A stretch of 11,369 nt of DNA from Sulfurihydrogenibium yellowstonense SS-5 (GCF_000173615.1 NZ_ABZS01000033.1:1-11369), one strand, 5' to 3'; positions 1 through 9,019 are shown, counted from the first letter of the stretch. A program made the numbers and translations. The notes: a model not told the origin generated them from the letters alone.

Positions 1-458
1 AATATTTTTTCTATATCCTCGTTTACATATTCTTTGATTATTAATAAGCAATTATATTCTTTCCTGAACTTTTTCTTAGAATTATCTATTTTACTCACCG
101 GGATTTTTACTTTTGTTATCACTAAATATGCTCTTTTTTGTAAATCTGAGCCATATCTATTTTTAAAGCACATATGATTTATAGTCTTTTCAAATTGTTC
201 TATGCCATGTTCTACATTTTTACCCTTCAACTCTATAAATAAGACAATCTTGATATTATCCATAGGAATTTCTATAACATAATCGCATCTGGTGGTATCT
301 TCAATAACACAATCATCAACTTTTATAATTCGGACTTTTATTCTTTTGGAGTTTTTCAACCTAAGTTTCGATTTACCGCCATCTGAATCATTAATTATTA
401 TATCCGGGTCAAACTTAATCTCTTCACATTTGGAAATTTTTTCTTCACAGTTTATCAT
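1..458 (-). CDS. Small PD-(D/E)XK nuclease-like protein, partial (C-terminus beyond window)
   Basis: The frame is open from ATG 458 to the left edge: 152 complete codons and no stop, so the C-terminus is missing. I do not recognise a named family. Residues 57-79 look like a PD-(D/E)XK nuclease core: RCDYVIEIP with Asp59, a predicted beta strand, then LFIELKG with Glu76 and Lys78, followed by a helix containing Gln88 (EHGIEQFEKT). The D-x16-E-L-K spacing and the trailing Gln fit restriction-endonuclease-like folds; nuclease activity is inferred from this motif only. The N-terminal 55 residues are charged. Six cysteines (4, 11, 50, 58, 97 and one near the end) are unusual for a small thermophile protein and may indicate metal binding. 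ATG 458 lies 2 nt after the ATPase stop, with GGAAGG about 6 nt upstream, so the two genes are almost certainly co-translated. The likely role is nuclease effector partner of the upstream ATPase. Confidence 0.75.
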   Translation of the reverse strand, partial: MINCEEKISKCEEIKFDPDIIINDSDGGKSKLRLKNSKRIKVRIIKVDDCVIEDTTRCDYVIEIPMDNIKIVLFIELKGKNVEHGIEQFEKTINHMCFKNRYGSDLQKRAYLVITKVKIPVSKIDNSKKKFRKEYNCLLIIKEYVNEDIEKI

Positions 459-460
459 AT

Positions 461-1726
461 CTAACCTTCCATACCAATTTCATTTAGTTTATCAAAAAGG
501 TCTTCAAATGCTTCTGTAGCTTTATCAATAATATTTGTATCTAATAGTTTAGTCTCATGATTAAGGAAGGATTTTAATATACCATCTTCAATAGTGTGGG
601 CTTCAATATCTTCAAATTTTATTGCCGTATTTCTTCCAATAATTCTTTCTATTTTTCCTTTATTTTTCTCATTCATAATATCATTTGCCAGAAGCAAAAT
701 ATTGAAAGCCGAAAGTATATAGGGACTATGTGTTGTAATAATTACTGATTTGTTAAATGTATTGCAGACTTTAGAAATAAAGAATATTACATCTCTCTGT
801 GTTTCTGGGAATAAATGAGCTTCAGGTTCTTCTATTGTAAATAGATCATTCATTTCTTTTTCTAAAGAGTGTGTAAGTAAAATCATTAATACAGGAGTAA
901 TTTCTTGTTGTCCTGAAGATGTGTCTTCTATCTTAACCTTAACGCCATTTTCTAACTCTATAAAAACATTATCTGAGTGGCTTATTAAATTTCCCCCGCA
1001 AATTTTGTTTAAATCTTTTAAAAAATCACTATATTCTGCTTTATATTTACTTACAACTTTATCAAATAAATATATTCCTTTCTCATATAGCATTCCGAAT
1101 TGACGCAAGGTTGGATCTAAATTTAGTTTTTTTAGTTCAGGGATATAGTTTAATGTATAAGTATTAGCTCTTAAGGTTAGAAAGAAACTTCTCCCTGAGG
1201 GAATATAAAAATTTTCTTCGACATAGATTTTATAAAAACTATCCTTAAGCTCATTCTTGGAATTCAAATACCATCGTATTAGGTCAGATCTGCTAAAAAG
1301 AAAGAAATCTTTTTTAGTCATTCTCTCTTCATCAAATTCTTTTATTATCGACAATAACTCTTTAAAAGTTTCATTTACTGTTATTTTAGGTTTACTGTTA
1401 TCATTGGATATTTTAACTTCTACATCCTTTAATTTGTAATTGATATTAAACTTTTGATTTTCCCATAAATATCCTGGAAAGTAAGAGTAAAGGTTATCAA
1501 TAAAAATTTTTTCAAAATTTGAATTTCCATAATTTAAAATTCCCAATAATGCCACTGAATCTAAACATTCCTTTAAACTCTCTCTAAAAAAATGAATTAA
1601 TCTTGTTAGAGTACTTTTCCCTGTTGCCTGCTTTCCGATAATTACATTAAATTTTTTAACTTCAAAATCAGCTTCTTTTATAGCCAAAAAGTTTTTAACT
1701 TTTAATCTCTCCAACCACAACCTCAC
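461..1726 (-). CDS. ABC/OLD-type AAA ATPase (AAA_15/AAA_21-like), no TOPRIM domain
   Basis: This 421-residue P-loop ATPase is of the SMC/RecF/OLD-like class. It opens with WLERLKVKNFLAI, the usual first strand of such proteins. Walker A is GKQATGKST (31-39), an ABC signature-like SSGQQE lies at 270-275, Walker B is LFTIEEPEAH (295-304) with Glu299/Glu300, and the H-loop is TTHSP with His333. A conserved-looking YIPSGRS segment is at 174-180. Between Walker A and the signature is a roughly 130-residue helical insert. The protein ends about 90 residues after the H-loop, so it lacks the C-terminal TOPRIM nuclease of classic OLD proteins; a separate nuclease-like gene follows 2 nt later. The start is GTG, overlapping the upstream HAD stop by one base (TAGTG). 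No clear Shine-Dalgarno precedes it, so translational coupling is likely, and a TTG at codon 3 or 5 remains possible. The likely function is an ATP-driven sensor or regulator of an anti-phage or DNA-maintenance module; the defence role is inference. Confidence 0.88.
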   Translation of the reverse strand: MRLWLERLKVKNFLAIKEADFEVKKFNVIIGKQATGKSTLTRLIHFFRESLKECLDSVALLGILNYGNSNFEKIFIDNLYSYFPGYLWENQKFNINYKLKDVEVKISNDNSKPKITVNETFKELLSIIKEFDEERMTKKDFFLFSRSDLIRWYLNSKNELKDSFYKIYVEENFYIPSGRSFFLTLRANTYTLNYIPELKKLNLDPTLRQFGMLYEKGIYLFDKVVSKYKAEYSDFLKDLNKICGGNLISHSDNVFIELENGVKVKIEDTSSGQQEITPVLMILLTHSLEKEMNDLFTIEEPEAHLFPETQRDVIFFISKVCNTFNKSVIITTHSPYILSAFNILLLANDIMNEKNKGKIERIIGRNTAIKFEDIEAHTIEDGILKSFLNHETKLLDTNIIDKATEAFEDLFDKLNEIGMEG

Positions 1727-2357
1727 TATATAAACTTTAAACTATCTAATACATAATCCGGGTTTAAAGATAATGCAAGGTCTTTATTTCCATAACCTTG
1801 TAAAACTAATGCTGTTTTTATTCCTGCATTTTTTCCTGTTAAAACATCAGTTTCGCTATCACCTATAATTATACTTTTATCTTTATCGGATTTTAGTTTT
1901 TCCAATGTGTAAAAAACTGGCAATGGATGAGGCTTTTTTTCTGATGTTGTATCAGCTCCCACTACTAAATCAATATAATCAATAACATTTAATTTTTTTA
2001 AGATTTCAGTAGATAAGGCTTCATATTTGTTTGTTACAACTGCAACTTTTTTTGAAAGCTCTTTTAATTTTTTTAATGTCTCTTCAGCCCCATCATAAAG
2101 TTTTGAATATATTACAGGATTTGAATAGTAAAACTCTTTAAAGTATTCTAATGCTTTATCTTTAATTTCTTGTGGGTATTCTGGAATTAGGTCCTCAATA
2201 AGCTTTTTTGCTCCGTACCCAACCTTTGAGATTATCTCTTCTTCTGAAAATGTTTTAAGATTTAACTTTTCAAATGCGTAGTTTGCAGCTAAGGCTATAT
2301 CTTTTCCTGAATCGAGGAGCGTTCCATCAAGGTCAAAAATGTATAACTCTAAGTGTC

Positions 2358-2361
<4 letters not shown>
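1726..2361 (-). CDS. gph: HAD-family hydrolase, phosphoglycolate phosphatase-like
   Basis: This 211-residue enzyme has all four HAD motifs: FDLDGT (9-14, nucleophile Asp10 and acid/base Asp12), VVTNK (108-112), the Lys of EKKPHPLP (141-148) and IIGDSETD (165-172) with the metal-binding acids. A helical cap of about 65 residues follows motif I, which is the subclass I arrangement seen in Gph/PpaX-type phosphatases. Length and motif spacing fit phosphoglycolate phosphatase, which removes 2-phosphoglycolate, but pyrophosphatase or other sugar-phosphate activities are known in this family and cannot be excluded. The ATG overlaps the upstream ftsB-like stop as ATGA, and its own TAG shares a base with the GTG of the ATPase, so all three are probably coupled. 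There is no strong ribosome-binding site of its own. It is soluble, with no signal peptide. Confidence 0.85.
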
Positions 2362-4026
<1,665 letters not shown>

Positions 4027-4039
4027 TTAAAACCTCCTT

Positions 4040-5539
4040 TTATAGTCTATGATATGCTGCTAATGCTCCTGCTATTGCTGCAACTAAATCTTCAATATTT
4101 CTCTCTTGCTCTTTTAAGTTAAAAGTTGGTAATTTTTCATCTATGTATTTTGTTGTAAATTTACCGTTTATAAAATCTTCGTCTCTGACGATTGCTCTAA
4201 GAAGTGGAAGGTTTGTTGGCACACCCCGAACGATAAACTCATCTAATGCTCTTCTTGCTCTATTTACCACATCTTGCCATGTTAAAGCCCAGACAGACAG
4301 CTTAGCTATCATAGAATCATAGTATGGTGGAATTACGTAGTCCTTATAAACTGCTGCATCTACTCTAACACCCGGTCCACCTGGAGAGTGGTAAGATGTA
4401 ATAAGTCCAACCGATGGTGCAAAGTTTTTAGCCGGGTCTTCTGCGTTTACTCTAAACTCTATTGCGTATCCTCTCATGGATATATCTTCTTGCAAGAAAG
4501 GTAGCTTTTTGCCTTCAGCAATTTCTATCATTTTTTGGACAATATCTATTCCTGTTACCATTTCAGTAACAGTATGCTCAACCTGAAGTCTTGTATTCAT
4601 CTCAATAAAATAAAAATTATTGTTTTCATCTACTAAGTACTCAATCGTTCCAACGTTTTCATACCCAACTTTAAACATTGCTTTAACGGAAGTTCTGTAA
4701 AGCTCTTTCTTTACTTCTTCATCTAAGGATGGAGACCTTGCTATTTCTACTATTTTTTGATGTCTTCTTTGTATAGAACAGTCTCTTTCTCCAAGATGAA
4801 CTACGTTTCCATACTTATCAGCCATTATCTGAATTTCTATGTGTCTTGGATTTTCAACGTATTTCTCTATAAAGACATCGCCTTTTCCAAAAAATTTTTT
4901 AGCTTCATTGTAAGCAGACTGGAATAAGGTCTCAAATTCAGATTCAGACCTTACAATTCTCATACCCCTTCCGCCACCACCATAGGCAGCTTTAAGAATA
5001 ACCGGATATCCTATCTCACTTGCTATTTCTTTGGCTTTTTTCAAATCAGATATTGGTTCATCGCTACCTGGCAGGATTGAAACGCCAAGCTCCCTCATCT
5101 TTTTCTTTGCTGCCATCTTGTCGCCAAAGAGTGCAATATGTTCCGGTTTTGGACCAATAAATATAATTCCTTGTTTTACACAGTACTCTGCAAACTCTGG
5201 GTTTTCTGATAAAAATCCGTATCCTGGATGGATTGCATCACACTTAGTTTGTTTTGCTAAATCCACTATTCTAAAATAGTTTAAATAAGCTTGGATTGGG
5301 TCTCCTGGAATCAGATAAGCTTCGTCAGCTTTTTTAACATAGATACTTTTTGCATCTGCTTCTGAATAGATTGCTACCGTCTTTATTCCAAGCTCTTTAC
5401 ATGCTCTAATTATTCTCGTTGCTATCTCTCCTCTGTTTGCAACAAGAACTTTTTTAATCTCTCTTGGCATTACTTTCATGTATTCTTTCTTTGAAGAAAT
5501 TTTTTTAACTGATTTGTAAAGTGGATTATCTTTACTCAT
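4040..5539 (-). CDS. pycA: Biotin carboxylase subunit (pyruvate or 2-oxoglutarate carboxylase type)
   Basis: This ATP-grasp enzyme carboxylates biotin on a partner carrier using ATP and bicarbonate. From ATG 5539 it is 499 residues: a biotin-carboxylase N domain ([10 protein letters not shown] at 31-40), an ATP-grasp domain with the glycine loop at 187-190 and ligands Glu300, Glu313, Asn315 and Arg317 ([10 protein letters not shown]), and a C domain with Arg363. The C-terminal tail ending AAYHRL resembles small subunits of Aquificales pyruvate/2-oxoglutarate carboxylases (PycA/CfiB) more than acetyl-CoA carboxylase AccC, but the substrate is set by a partner subunit that is not in the window. 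A 23-residue basic extension precedes the usual start at Met24. I prefer ATG 5539 because AAGGTGA lies 8 nt upstream; GTG 5551 in the same frame is too close to that site. The start overlaps the aspartokinase stop by 8 bases. Arg268 sits where most relatives have Pro (EIARSP instead of E-x-APSP). Confidence 0.92.
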   Translation of the reverse strand: MSKDNPLYKSVKKISSKKEYMKVMPREIKKVLVANRGEIATRIIRACKELGIKTVAIYSEADAKSIYVKKADEAYLIPGDPIQAYLNYFRIVDLAKQTKCDAIHPGYGFLSENPEFAEYCVKQGIIFIGPKPEHIALFGDKMAAKKKMRELGVSILPGSDEPISDLKKAKEIASEIGYPVILKAAYGGGGRGMRIVRSESEFETLFQSAYNEAKKFFGKGDVFIEKYVENPRHIEIQIMADKYGNVVHLGERDCSIQRRHQKIVEIARSPSLDEEVKKELYRTSVKAMFKVGYENVGTIEYLVDENNNFYFIEMNTRLQVEHTVTEMVTGIDIVQKMIEIAEGKKLPFLQEDISMRGYAIEFRVNAEDPAKNFAPSVGLITSYHSPGGPGVRVDAAVYKDYVIPPYYDSMIAKLSVWALTWQDVVNRARRALDEFIVRGVPTNLPLLRAIVRDEDFINGKFTTKYIDEKLPTFNLKEQERNIEDLVAAIAGALAAYHRL

Positions 5540-6767
5540 ATTGAATATCACCTTCCATGTTTTCTATAAATGCTTCATGTAAAGACCTTACTGCAAGCTC
5601 TGCATACTTTTCATCTATTAAAACTGATATTTTTATCTCTGATGTTGAGATTGCATATATATTTATACCTTCTTTTGATAAAACTTCAAACATTTTTGCT
5701 GCTGTTCCTGCATGAGTTTTCATTCCAAGACCAACGATAGAAACTTTTGCAATTTTATCATTTCTTTCTACTTCTTCAGCTCCTATTTCTTGTGCTACTT
5801 CTTTTGCTATTTCTTCTGCTACATCCGCATCTGTTTTGTTAACTGTAAATGATATATCAGTAAAACCTTTGTGTGAAACGTTTTGAACTATCATATCAAC
5901 AACGATGTTTCTATCTCCAAGGGCTTTGAATAGCTTAGCTGCAACGCCCGGCTTGTCTGGGACTCTTACTACAGTAATTCTTGATTCTTTTAATTCGTGA
6001 GAAATTCCTCTAACAATCATTTTTTCCATTTCTTCATTCTCCTCCACTATCCAAGTTCCTTCTTCGTCGTTAAAAGATGACCTTACATGTATTTTAACAC
6101 CATACTTTGCCCCAAATTCCACAGACCTAATTTGCATAACTTTTGAACCAAGAGAAGCCATCTCCATCATCTCTTCATATGATATAACTGGAATTTTTCT
6201 TGCATTTTCAACAATTCTTGGGTCTGCTGTAAAAACACCCGGTACATCTGTATAAATTTCACATACATCAGCCTTTAAAGCTGCAGCTAAAGCGACGGCA
6301 GAAGTATCAGAACCACCTCTACCAAGAGTTGTAATGTCTCCCCCTTCTGTAACACCTTGAAATCCTGCAACTATAACAACCTTTCCCTCATCTAAATGTT
6401 TTCTTATTCTATGTGTATCTATTTTTTTAATTCTCGCCTTTGTATGTACATCATCGGTAATTATCGGAACTTGCCAACCTGTTAAACTTACAGCATCTAT
6501 TCCAAGCTCTTTTAATGCAATAGCTACCAATCCTATTGCCACCTGCTCACCTGTGGAGACTACCATATCTTGTTCTCTTGGGTCAGGTCTTGATGATAAC
6601 TCTCTTGTTAAACCAAGCAGCCTGTCTGTCTCTCCACTCATAGCAGAAGAGATAACTACGACTTTATTCCCGGCATCTACTGCCTTTTTTATTTTTTTTG
6701 CAACATTTTTAATTCTTTCTATATTCCCAACAGATGTTCCGCCATACTTTTGAACTATTAAAGGCAA
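5532..6767 (-). CDS. lysC: Aspartate kinase with two ACT domains
   Basis: This enzyme phosphorylates aspartate, the first step to lysine (through diaminopimelate), threonine, methionine and isoleucine. It has 411 residues, as in LysC alpha subunits. The amino acid kinase domain (1-245) shows KYGGTSVG (7-14), STGE (71-74), GRGGSDTSA (149-157) and [13 protein letters not shown] (172-184). Two ACT domains follow (about 264-335 and 342-405), including VDMIVQNV (290-297), typical of feedback-inhibited, monofunctional enzymes. The start is TTG 6767 with GGAGGT 8 nt upstream; the frame has no better ATG before KYGG. It is the first gene of an operon with the carboxylase and enolase and is preceded by an extended -10 promoter. 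A strong internal ribosome-binding site ahead of Met247 suggests that a separate ACT-only subunit is also made. Confidence 0.96.
   Translation of the reverse strand: MPLIVQKYGGTSVGNIERIKNVAKKIKKAVDAGNKVVVISSAMSGETDRLLGLTRELSSRPDPREQDMVVSTGEQVAIGLVAIALKELGIDAVSLTGWQVPIITDDVHTKARIKKIDTHRIRKHLDEGKVVIVAGFQGVTEGGDITTLGRGGSDTSAVALAAALKADVCEIYTDVPGVFTADPRIVENARKIPVISYEEMMEMASLGSKVMQIRSVEFGAKYGVKIHVRSSFNDEEGTWIVEENEEMEKMIVRGISHELKESRITVVRVPDKPGVAAKLFKALGDRNIVVDMIVQNVSHKGFTDISFTVNKTDADVAEEIAKEVAQEIGAEEVERNDKIAKVSIVGLGMKTHAGTAAKMFEVLSKEGINIYAISTSEIKISVLIDEKYAELAVRSLHEAFIENMEGDIQYE
6027..6045 (-). promoter_or_regulatory. Internal ribosome-binding site and start for an aspartokinase beta subunit
   Basis: Inside lysC, GGAGGAG (6045-6039) stands 9 nt before ATG 6029 (Met247), and a second ATG follows at 6020. 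Initiation here would give a 165-residue protein (6029-5532) made only of the two ACT domains. Bacillus subtilis and Corynebacterium aspartokinases make such in-frame beta subunits from an equivalent position. The site could instead be chance, because it also encodes Val-Glu-Glu. Confidence 0.5.
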
Positions 6768-6802
6768 TTAAAGAGACCTCCATACATAAAAATGTTTAGT
6801 TT

Positions 6803-6811
6803 ATTATAACA
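6803..6811 (-). promoter_or_regulatory. Extended -10 promoter of the lysC-pycA-eno operon
   Basis: The minus strand carries TGTTATAAT, a perfect extended -10 (TG-n-TATAAT). No convincing -35 box lies 16-18 nt upstream, which such promoters tolerate. Transcription would begin near 6796, giving a leader of about 28 nt that contains the GGAGGT of lysC. The leader is too short for a riboswitch or attenuator. Confidence 0.6.
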
Positions 6812-6812
6812 A

Positions 6813-7002
6813 AAGCATTATTTTTTTGCTTAATTATAAATGATGAGAAAATGGGTAGATTTATAATTCCCCATATGCTTGATAATAAACATCTGTCTAT
6901 CATTCAAAATCTAAGGCTAAAAATCTCATTTTACAAATTTAGATAATTTTTCACAAGAGTTATGTAAACTTTAACTGGAAACTGCTTGTAAAAATCCAAA
7001 TC
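6813..7002. other. Non-coding gap, nothing recognised
   Basis: This AT-rich stretch between the lysC promoter and the inverted-repeat element has no open frame with a ribosome-binding site, no tRNA-like fold and no long repeat that I can see. A second TATAAT (minus strand, 6838-6833) lacks a TG extension and a -35 box. A weak 5-bp ATGGG/CCCAT pairing near 6850-6874 is probably chance. Confidence 0.5.
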
Positions 7003-7093
7003 GTCATTCTGAGCGAAGCGAAGAATCTCTTGTTTTTCTTTTTAATCAAAAAATCAAAAGATGAGATCCTTCGGCCTTCGGCCTCAGGATGAC
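7003..7093. repeat. Inverted-repeat element, MITE/REP-like
   Basis: The left arm 7003-7029 begins GTCATTCTGAGCGAAG and ends GAATCTC. The right arm 7063-7093 is its imperfect complement, GAGATCCTTC to CTCAGGATGAC. They flank a 33-bp AT-rich spacer. The arms are much more GC-rich than the surroundings and contain short tandem units (GCGAA twice on the left, GGCCGAA twice on the complement of the right). Similar TCATTCTGAGCGAAGCGAAG sequences are, from memory, scattered in many unrelated bacterial genomes, so this is probably a non-autonomous mobile or REP-like element. It lies 37 bp past the nucleotidyltransferase stop and could also act as its transcription terminator. Confidence 0.75.
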
Positions 7094-7129
7094 ACGGAAA
7101 GGCAAATTTACAAAAATTTTAGAATGCTT

Positions 7130-7573
7130 TCACTCACTCTTAAACTCTTTGACAAACTTGGTAGCTTCTGCCTTAGTCTTTACTTTTCCACCAATTTGAG
7201 CTTTAATCAAACTGTCTTTTATAATTCCAACTTCCTTAGAAGGTTTGAGATTTAGTAATTTCATTATCTCCTCACCGCTTAACAACGGCTCTTCAACAAT
7301 GTTATTTTTATAATTGTTTTCATAGTGATTTATCAATCTTAAAACGAAATCTTCTAAGTTTTTATCAATGCTATAAGAAAGTAAAAAGCAGTAATCACTT
7401 ACATTTTTAAACTTATACCAAAACCAATTAAGCTCAAAATCAGATGGTTTATTTTTTGAAATTGATAGTAAATACTCTGTTGCTTGGATTATATCTTCTA
7501 TAAACTTTGAAATTTTTACAGGAAGTAATAACTTTTCTTCCAAAATTTCCCTATAATCTTTAAGAGTGTACAA
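7130..7573 (-). pseudogene. cca: C-terminal part of the tRNA nucleotidyltransferase, separated by a frameshift
   Basis: This is the distal part of the nucleotidyltransferase encoded at 7648-8553, not an independent gene. The frame begins only nominally at TTG 7573 with no ribosome-binding site, and it is open upstream as far as the A9 run at 7669-7661. The added stretch reads ITFLKLAAILYTLKDYREI, which resembles the LKLAALLHD region after the head and neck domains of this family. Its end, LLSGEEIMKLLNLKPSKEVG and GGKVKTKAEATKFVKE, is the standard C-terminal body/tail motif of bacterial CCA enzymes and poly(A) polymerases. A -1 shift or one extra A gives a single 474-residue protein of normal length with no stop between the parts. 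The intact motifs argue that the segment is still under selection, so programmed slippage or a sequence error is as likely as gene death. Confidence 0.75.
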
Positions 7574-7647
7574 AATCGCAGCAAGTTTTAAAAAAGTGAT
7601 ACTACTGAAGTTTTGATAAAGTTTTATTTCTTTTAGTTTTTTAACGT

Positions 7648-8553
7648 CTATAAATTTAAGTTTTTTTTTAAATTTTCTTCCAAGCTTTCATAGAGCTTTA
7701 AATCTTTTAGATTTTCTGAAATAACTTTTTTCAGAATTTTGTTTTCAAGAAGCTTATTTAATGTGTCTTTTGAATTCTCATTAGAAATTATTTTTAAAAG
7801 CTCATCTCTGATTCTTTCTTTTGGAGATTTTTCTATTAGATTTGGATTATTTTTTACAAATTTCTCAAACTCTTTATCTATTGTAAAATCAAGCTCTAAA
7901 GCAAGTCTATAACCTCTTAAAATTCTTACTGGGTCTTTTATGATGTTTTCAATAGATATTGGTCTAATGATGCCATCTTGAAGGTCTTTAAATCCGTTTG
8001 ACGGGTCTATTAAAACAGTTGTTGAGGCACTTAAGCTTGATGTATCATCAAAATTTACTGCTATTGCGTTAATTGTAAAATCTCTTTCTAATAAATCTTT
8101 TATAAGTCTTTCTAAAATTGACTCTTCTTTTTGATAAAAGTCTATATCCGGATTTGAAAGTATATCAGAAATATCAAGATAGGAAAAATCAAATCTGTAG
8201 TTATAATTATTTTCTTTAAACAAAAATGTCGCTACTTTTTTCTCTTTTTCAAATTGGAAGATATCACCTTTGATAAATTTTTTTAAATTGTTTACAACTT
8301 GGAGTGGGTCTGCTGTGATAATAAAGTCTATATCTATATTCTCTCCGATTGGTCTGTTTATGATCCTGTCTCTAACCCATCCACCTACAAGAAAACAAAA
8401 TGAACCTTTTGGAAGAGCTTTTGCTACATAATCAAAGTAAGAGTTGTAAAATATCAGCCCATGAATGTAATTTTCTTTTATTTCTAAATCTTCTAACTTC
8501 TCATCTTTTTGTTTGTTAAAAATTTTATTTAATAGTTTATCTATCCCAAACAT
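7648..8553 (-). CDS. cca: Class II tRNA nucleotidyltransferase (CCA-, A- or CC-adding), N-terminal catalytic part
   Basis: In this frame the protein is 301 residues and stops early, just after an A9 run. It holds the complete catalytic head: FLVGGWVRDR (54-63), metal-binding Asp74 and Asp76 (IDIDF), RDFTINAIA (157-165), LIDPSNGFKDL (181-191), DPVRILRGYRLALE (207-220) and ERIRDELLKI (246-255). The enzyme adds all or part of the 3' CCA of tRNAs. Aquifex divides the task between separate A-adding and CC-adding enzymes, and I cannot tell which this is. About 45 residues precede the GG motif, more than in typical CCA enzymes. The ATG lies 2 nt after the upstream gene's stop, with AAGG about 8 nt before it. 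The tRNA-binding C-terminal half continues in the -1 frame (7660 to 7130). Confidence 0.88.
   Translation of the reverse strand: MFGIDKLLNKIFNKQKDEKLEDLEIKENYIHGLIFYNSYFDYVAKALPKGSFCFLVGGWVRDRIINRPIGENIDIDFIITADPLQVVNNLKKFIKGDIFQFEKEKKVATFLFKENNYNYRFDFSYLDISDILSNPDIDFYQKEESILERLIKDLLERDFTINAIAVNFDDTSSLSASTTVLIDPSNGFKDLQDGIIRPISIENIIKDPVRILRGYRLALELDFTIDKEFEKFVKNNPNLIEKSPKERIRDELLKIISNENSKDTLNKLLENKILKKVISENLKDLKLYESLEENLKKNLNL
7660..7685 (-). other. A9 slippery run at the nucleotidyltransferase frame break
   Basis: The minus strand reads A9 followed by C, giving zero-frame codons AAA AAA AAC and therefore a canonical A-AAA-AAC slip heptamer. A -1 slip there continues as CTT AAA TTT ATA GAC into the open C-terminal frame. 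A GGAAG stands 10 nt upstream of the heptamer, similar to the Shine-Dalgarno-like stimulator upstream of the Escherichia coli dnaX slip site. An A9 run alone can also allow RNA polymerase slippage, as in Thermus dnaX. An assembly or sequencing error in the homopolymer is the main alternative. Confidence 0.6.
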
Positions 8554-8555
8554 AA

Positions 8556-8990
8556 TTAAACCTTATATATATCCACTTCTTTTTTAAGATTTTCTATAAA
8601 TGTGATTAGTTTTTGAGCTTTATCTATCCAATTTTGAATAATCCATGCCGATTTTGGGTACTCTTCTTGGAGTTGTTTATACTGGTCTATTTTGTGCTGT
8701 GTAAATTGAATTAGCAAGTCTAAATACTCTTTCATTTTGTTTAATTGTTTTGCATAGAAGAATAAATCTTTCAGCATCTCTTTCCTTTCTCTTACATTAA
8801 CATCTACGCCAAGAGCTAATGCAATACTTCTTATATCAAATCTTGAAAGATATATGCCACTTTTTGCTGGAACTGTGAGAATTTTTAATATTCTGTCAAA
8901 TTCACCTTCTTCTTTGAGAAAATCATACTGTTGTTCGAATTTTGTATTGGTCATAAATGGATTTCTCATCAGATCATCTTTATTAAACAT
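8556..8990 (-). CDS. Small helical protein of unknown function
   Basis: I do not recognise a family. The 144-residue product is soluble and largely helical, with no signal peptide, membrane segment or cysteine. The N-terminal half (about 20-75) contains a predicted small fold around LTVPAKSGIYLSRFDIRSIA and LGVDVNVRERKEMLKDLF. The C-terminal half (about 76-144) looks like a long amphipathic helical hairpin rich in Lys, Gln and Glu, with SAWIIQNWIDKAQKLI near its turn. The start ATG has GAGGT about 7 nt upstream, and an extended -10 promoter precedes it. The stop is 2 nt before the nucleotidyltransferase ATG, so they are co-transcribed. A role linked to tRNA or RNA metabolism is possible from this context only. 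Probably lineage-specific. Confidence 0.8.
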   Translation of the reverse strand: MFNKDDLMRNPFMTNTKFEQQYDFLKEEGEFDRILKILTVPAKSGIYLSRFDIRSIALALGVDVNVRERKEMLKDLFFYAKQLNKMKEYLDLLIQFTQHKIDQYKQLQEEYPKSAWIIQNWIDKAQKLITFIENLKKEVDIYKV

Positions 8991-9019
8991 TTCTAACCTC
9001 TTTATATGAAATTTTAAGT

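Noticed and set aside
292..519. Plus-strand open frame across the nuclease/ATPase junction
   Set aside because: Antisense to two well-supported minus-strand genes, with no ribosome-binding site or recognisable motif. The other plus-strand frames in the window are rejected for the same reason.
5537..5551. GTG 5551 as start of the carboxylase subunit
   Set aside because: Its would-be ribosome-binding site overlaps the codon itself; the same AAGGTGA is ideally placed for ATG 5539.
6833..6838. Second TATAAT upstream of lysC
   Set aside because: No TG extension and no -35 match at 17 nt; the TGTTATAAT at 6811-6803 is better.
7061..7255. Plus-strand open frame starting inside the inverted repeat
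   Set aside because: It begins in the repeat arm and runs antisense to the nucleotidyltransferase C-terminus. No ribosome-binding site.
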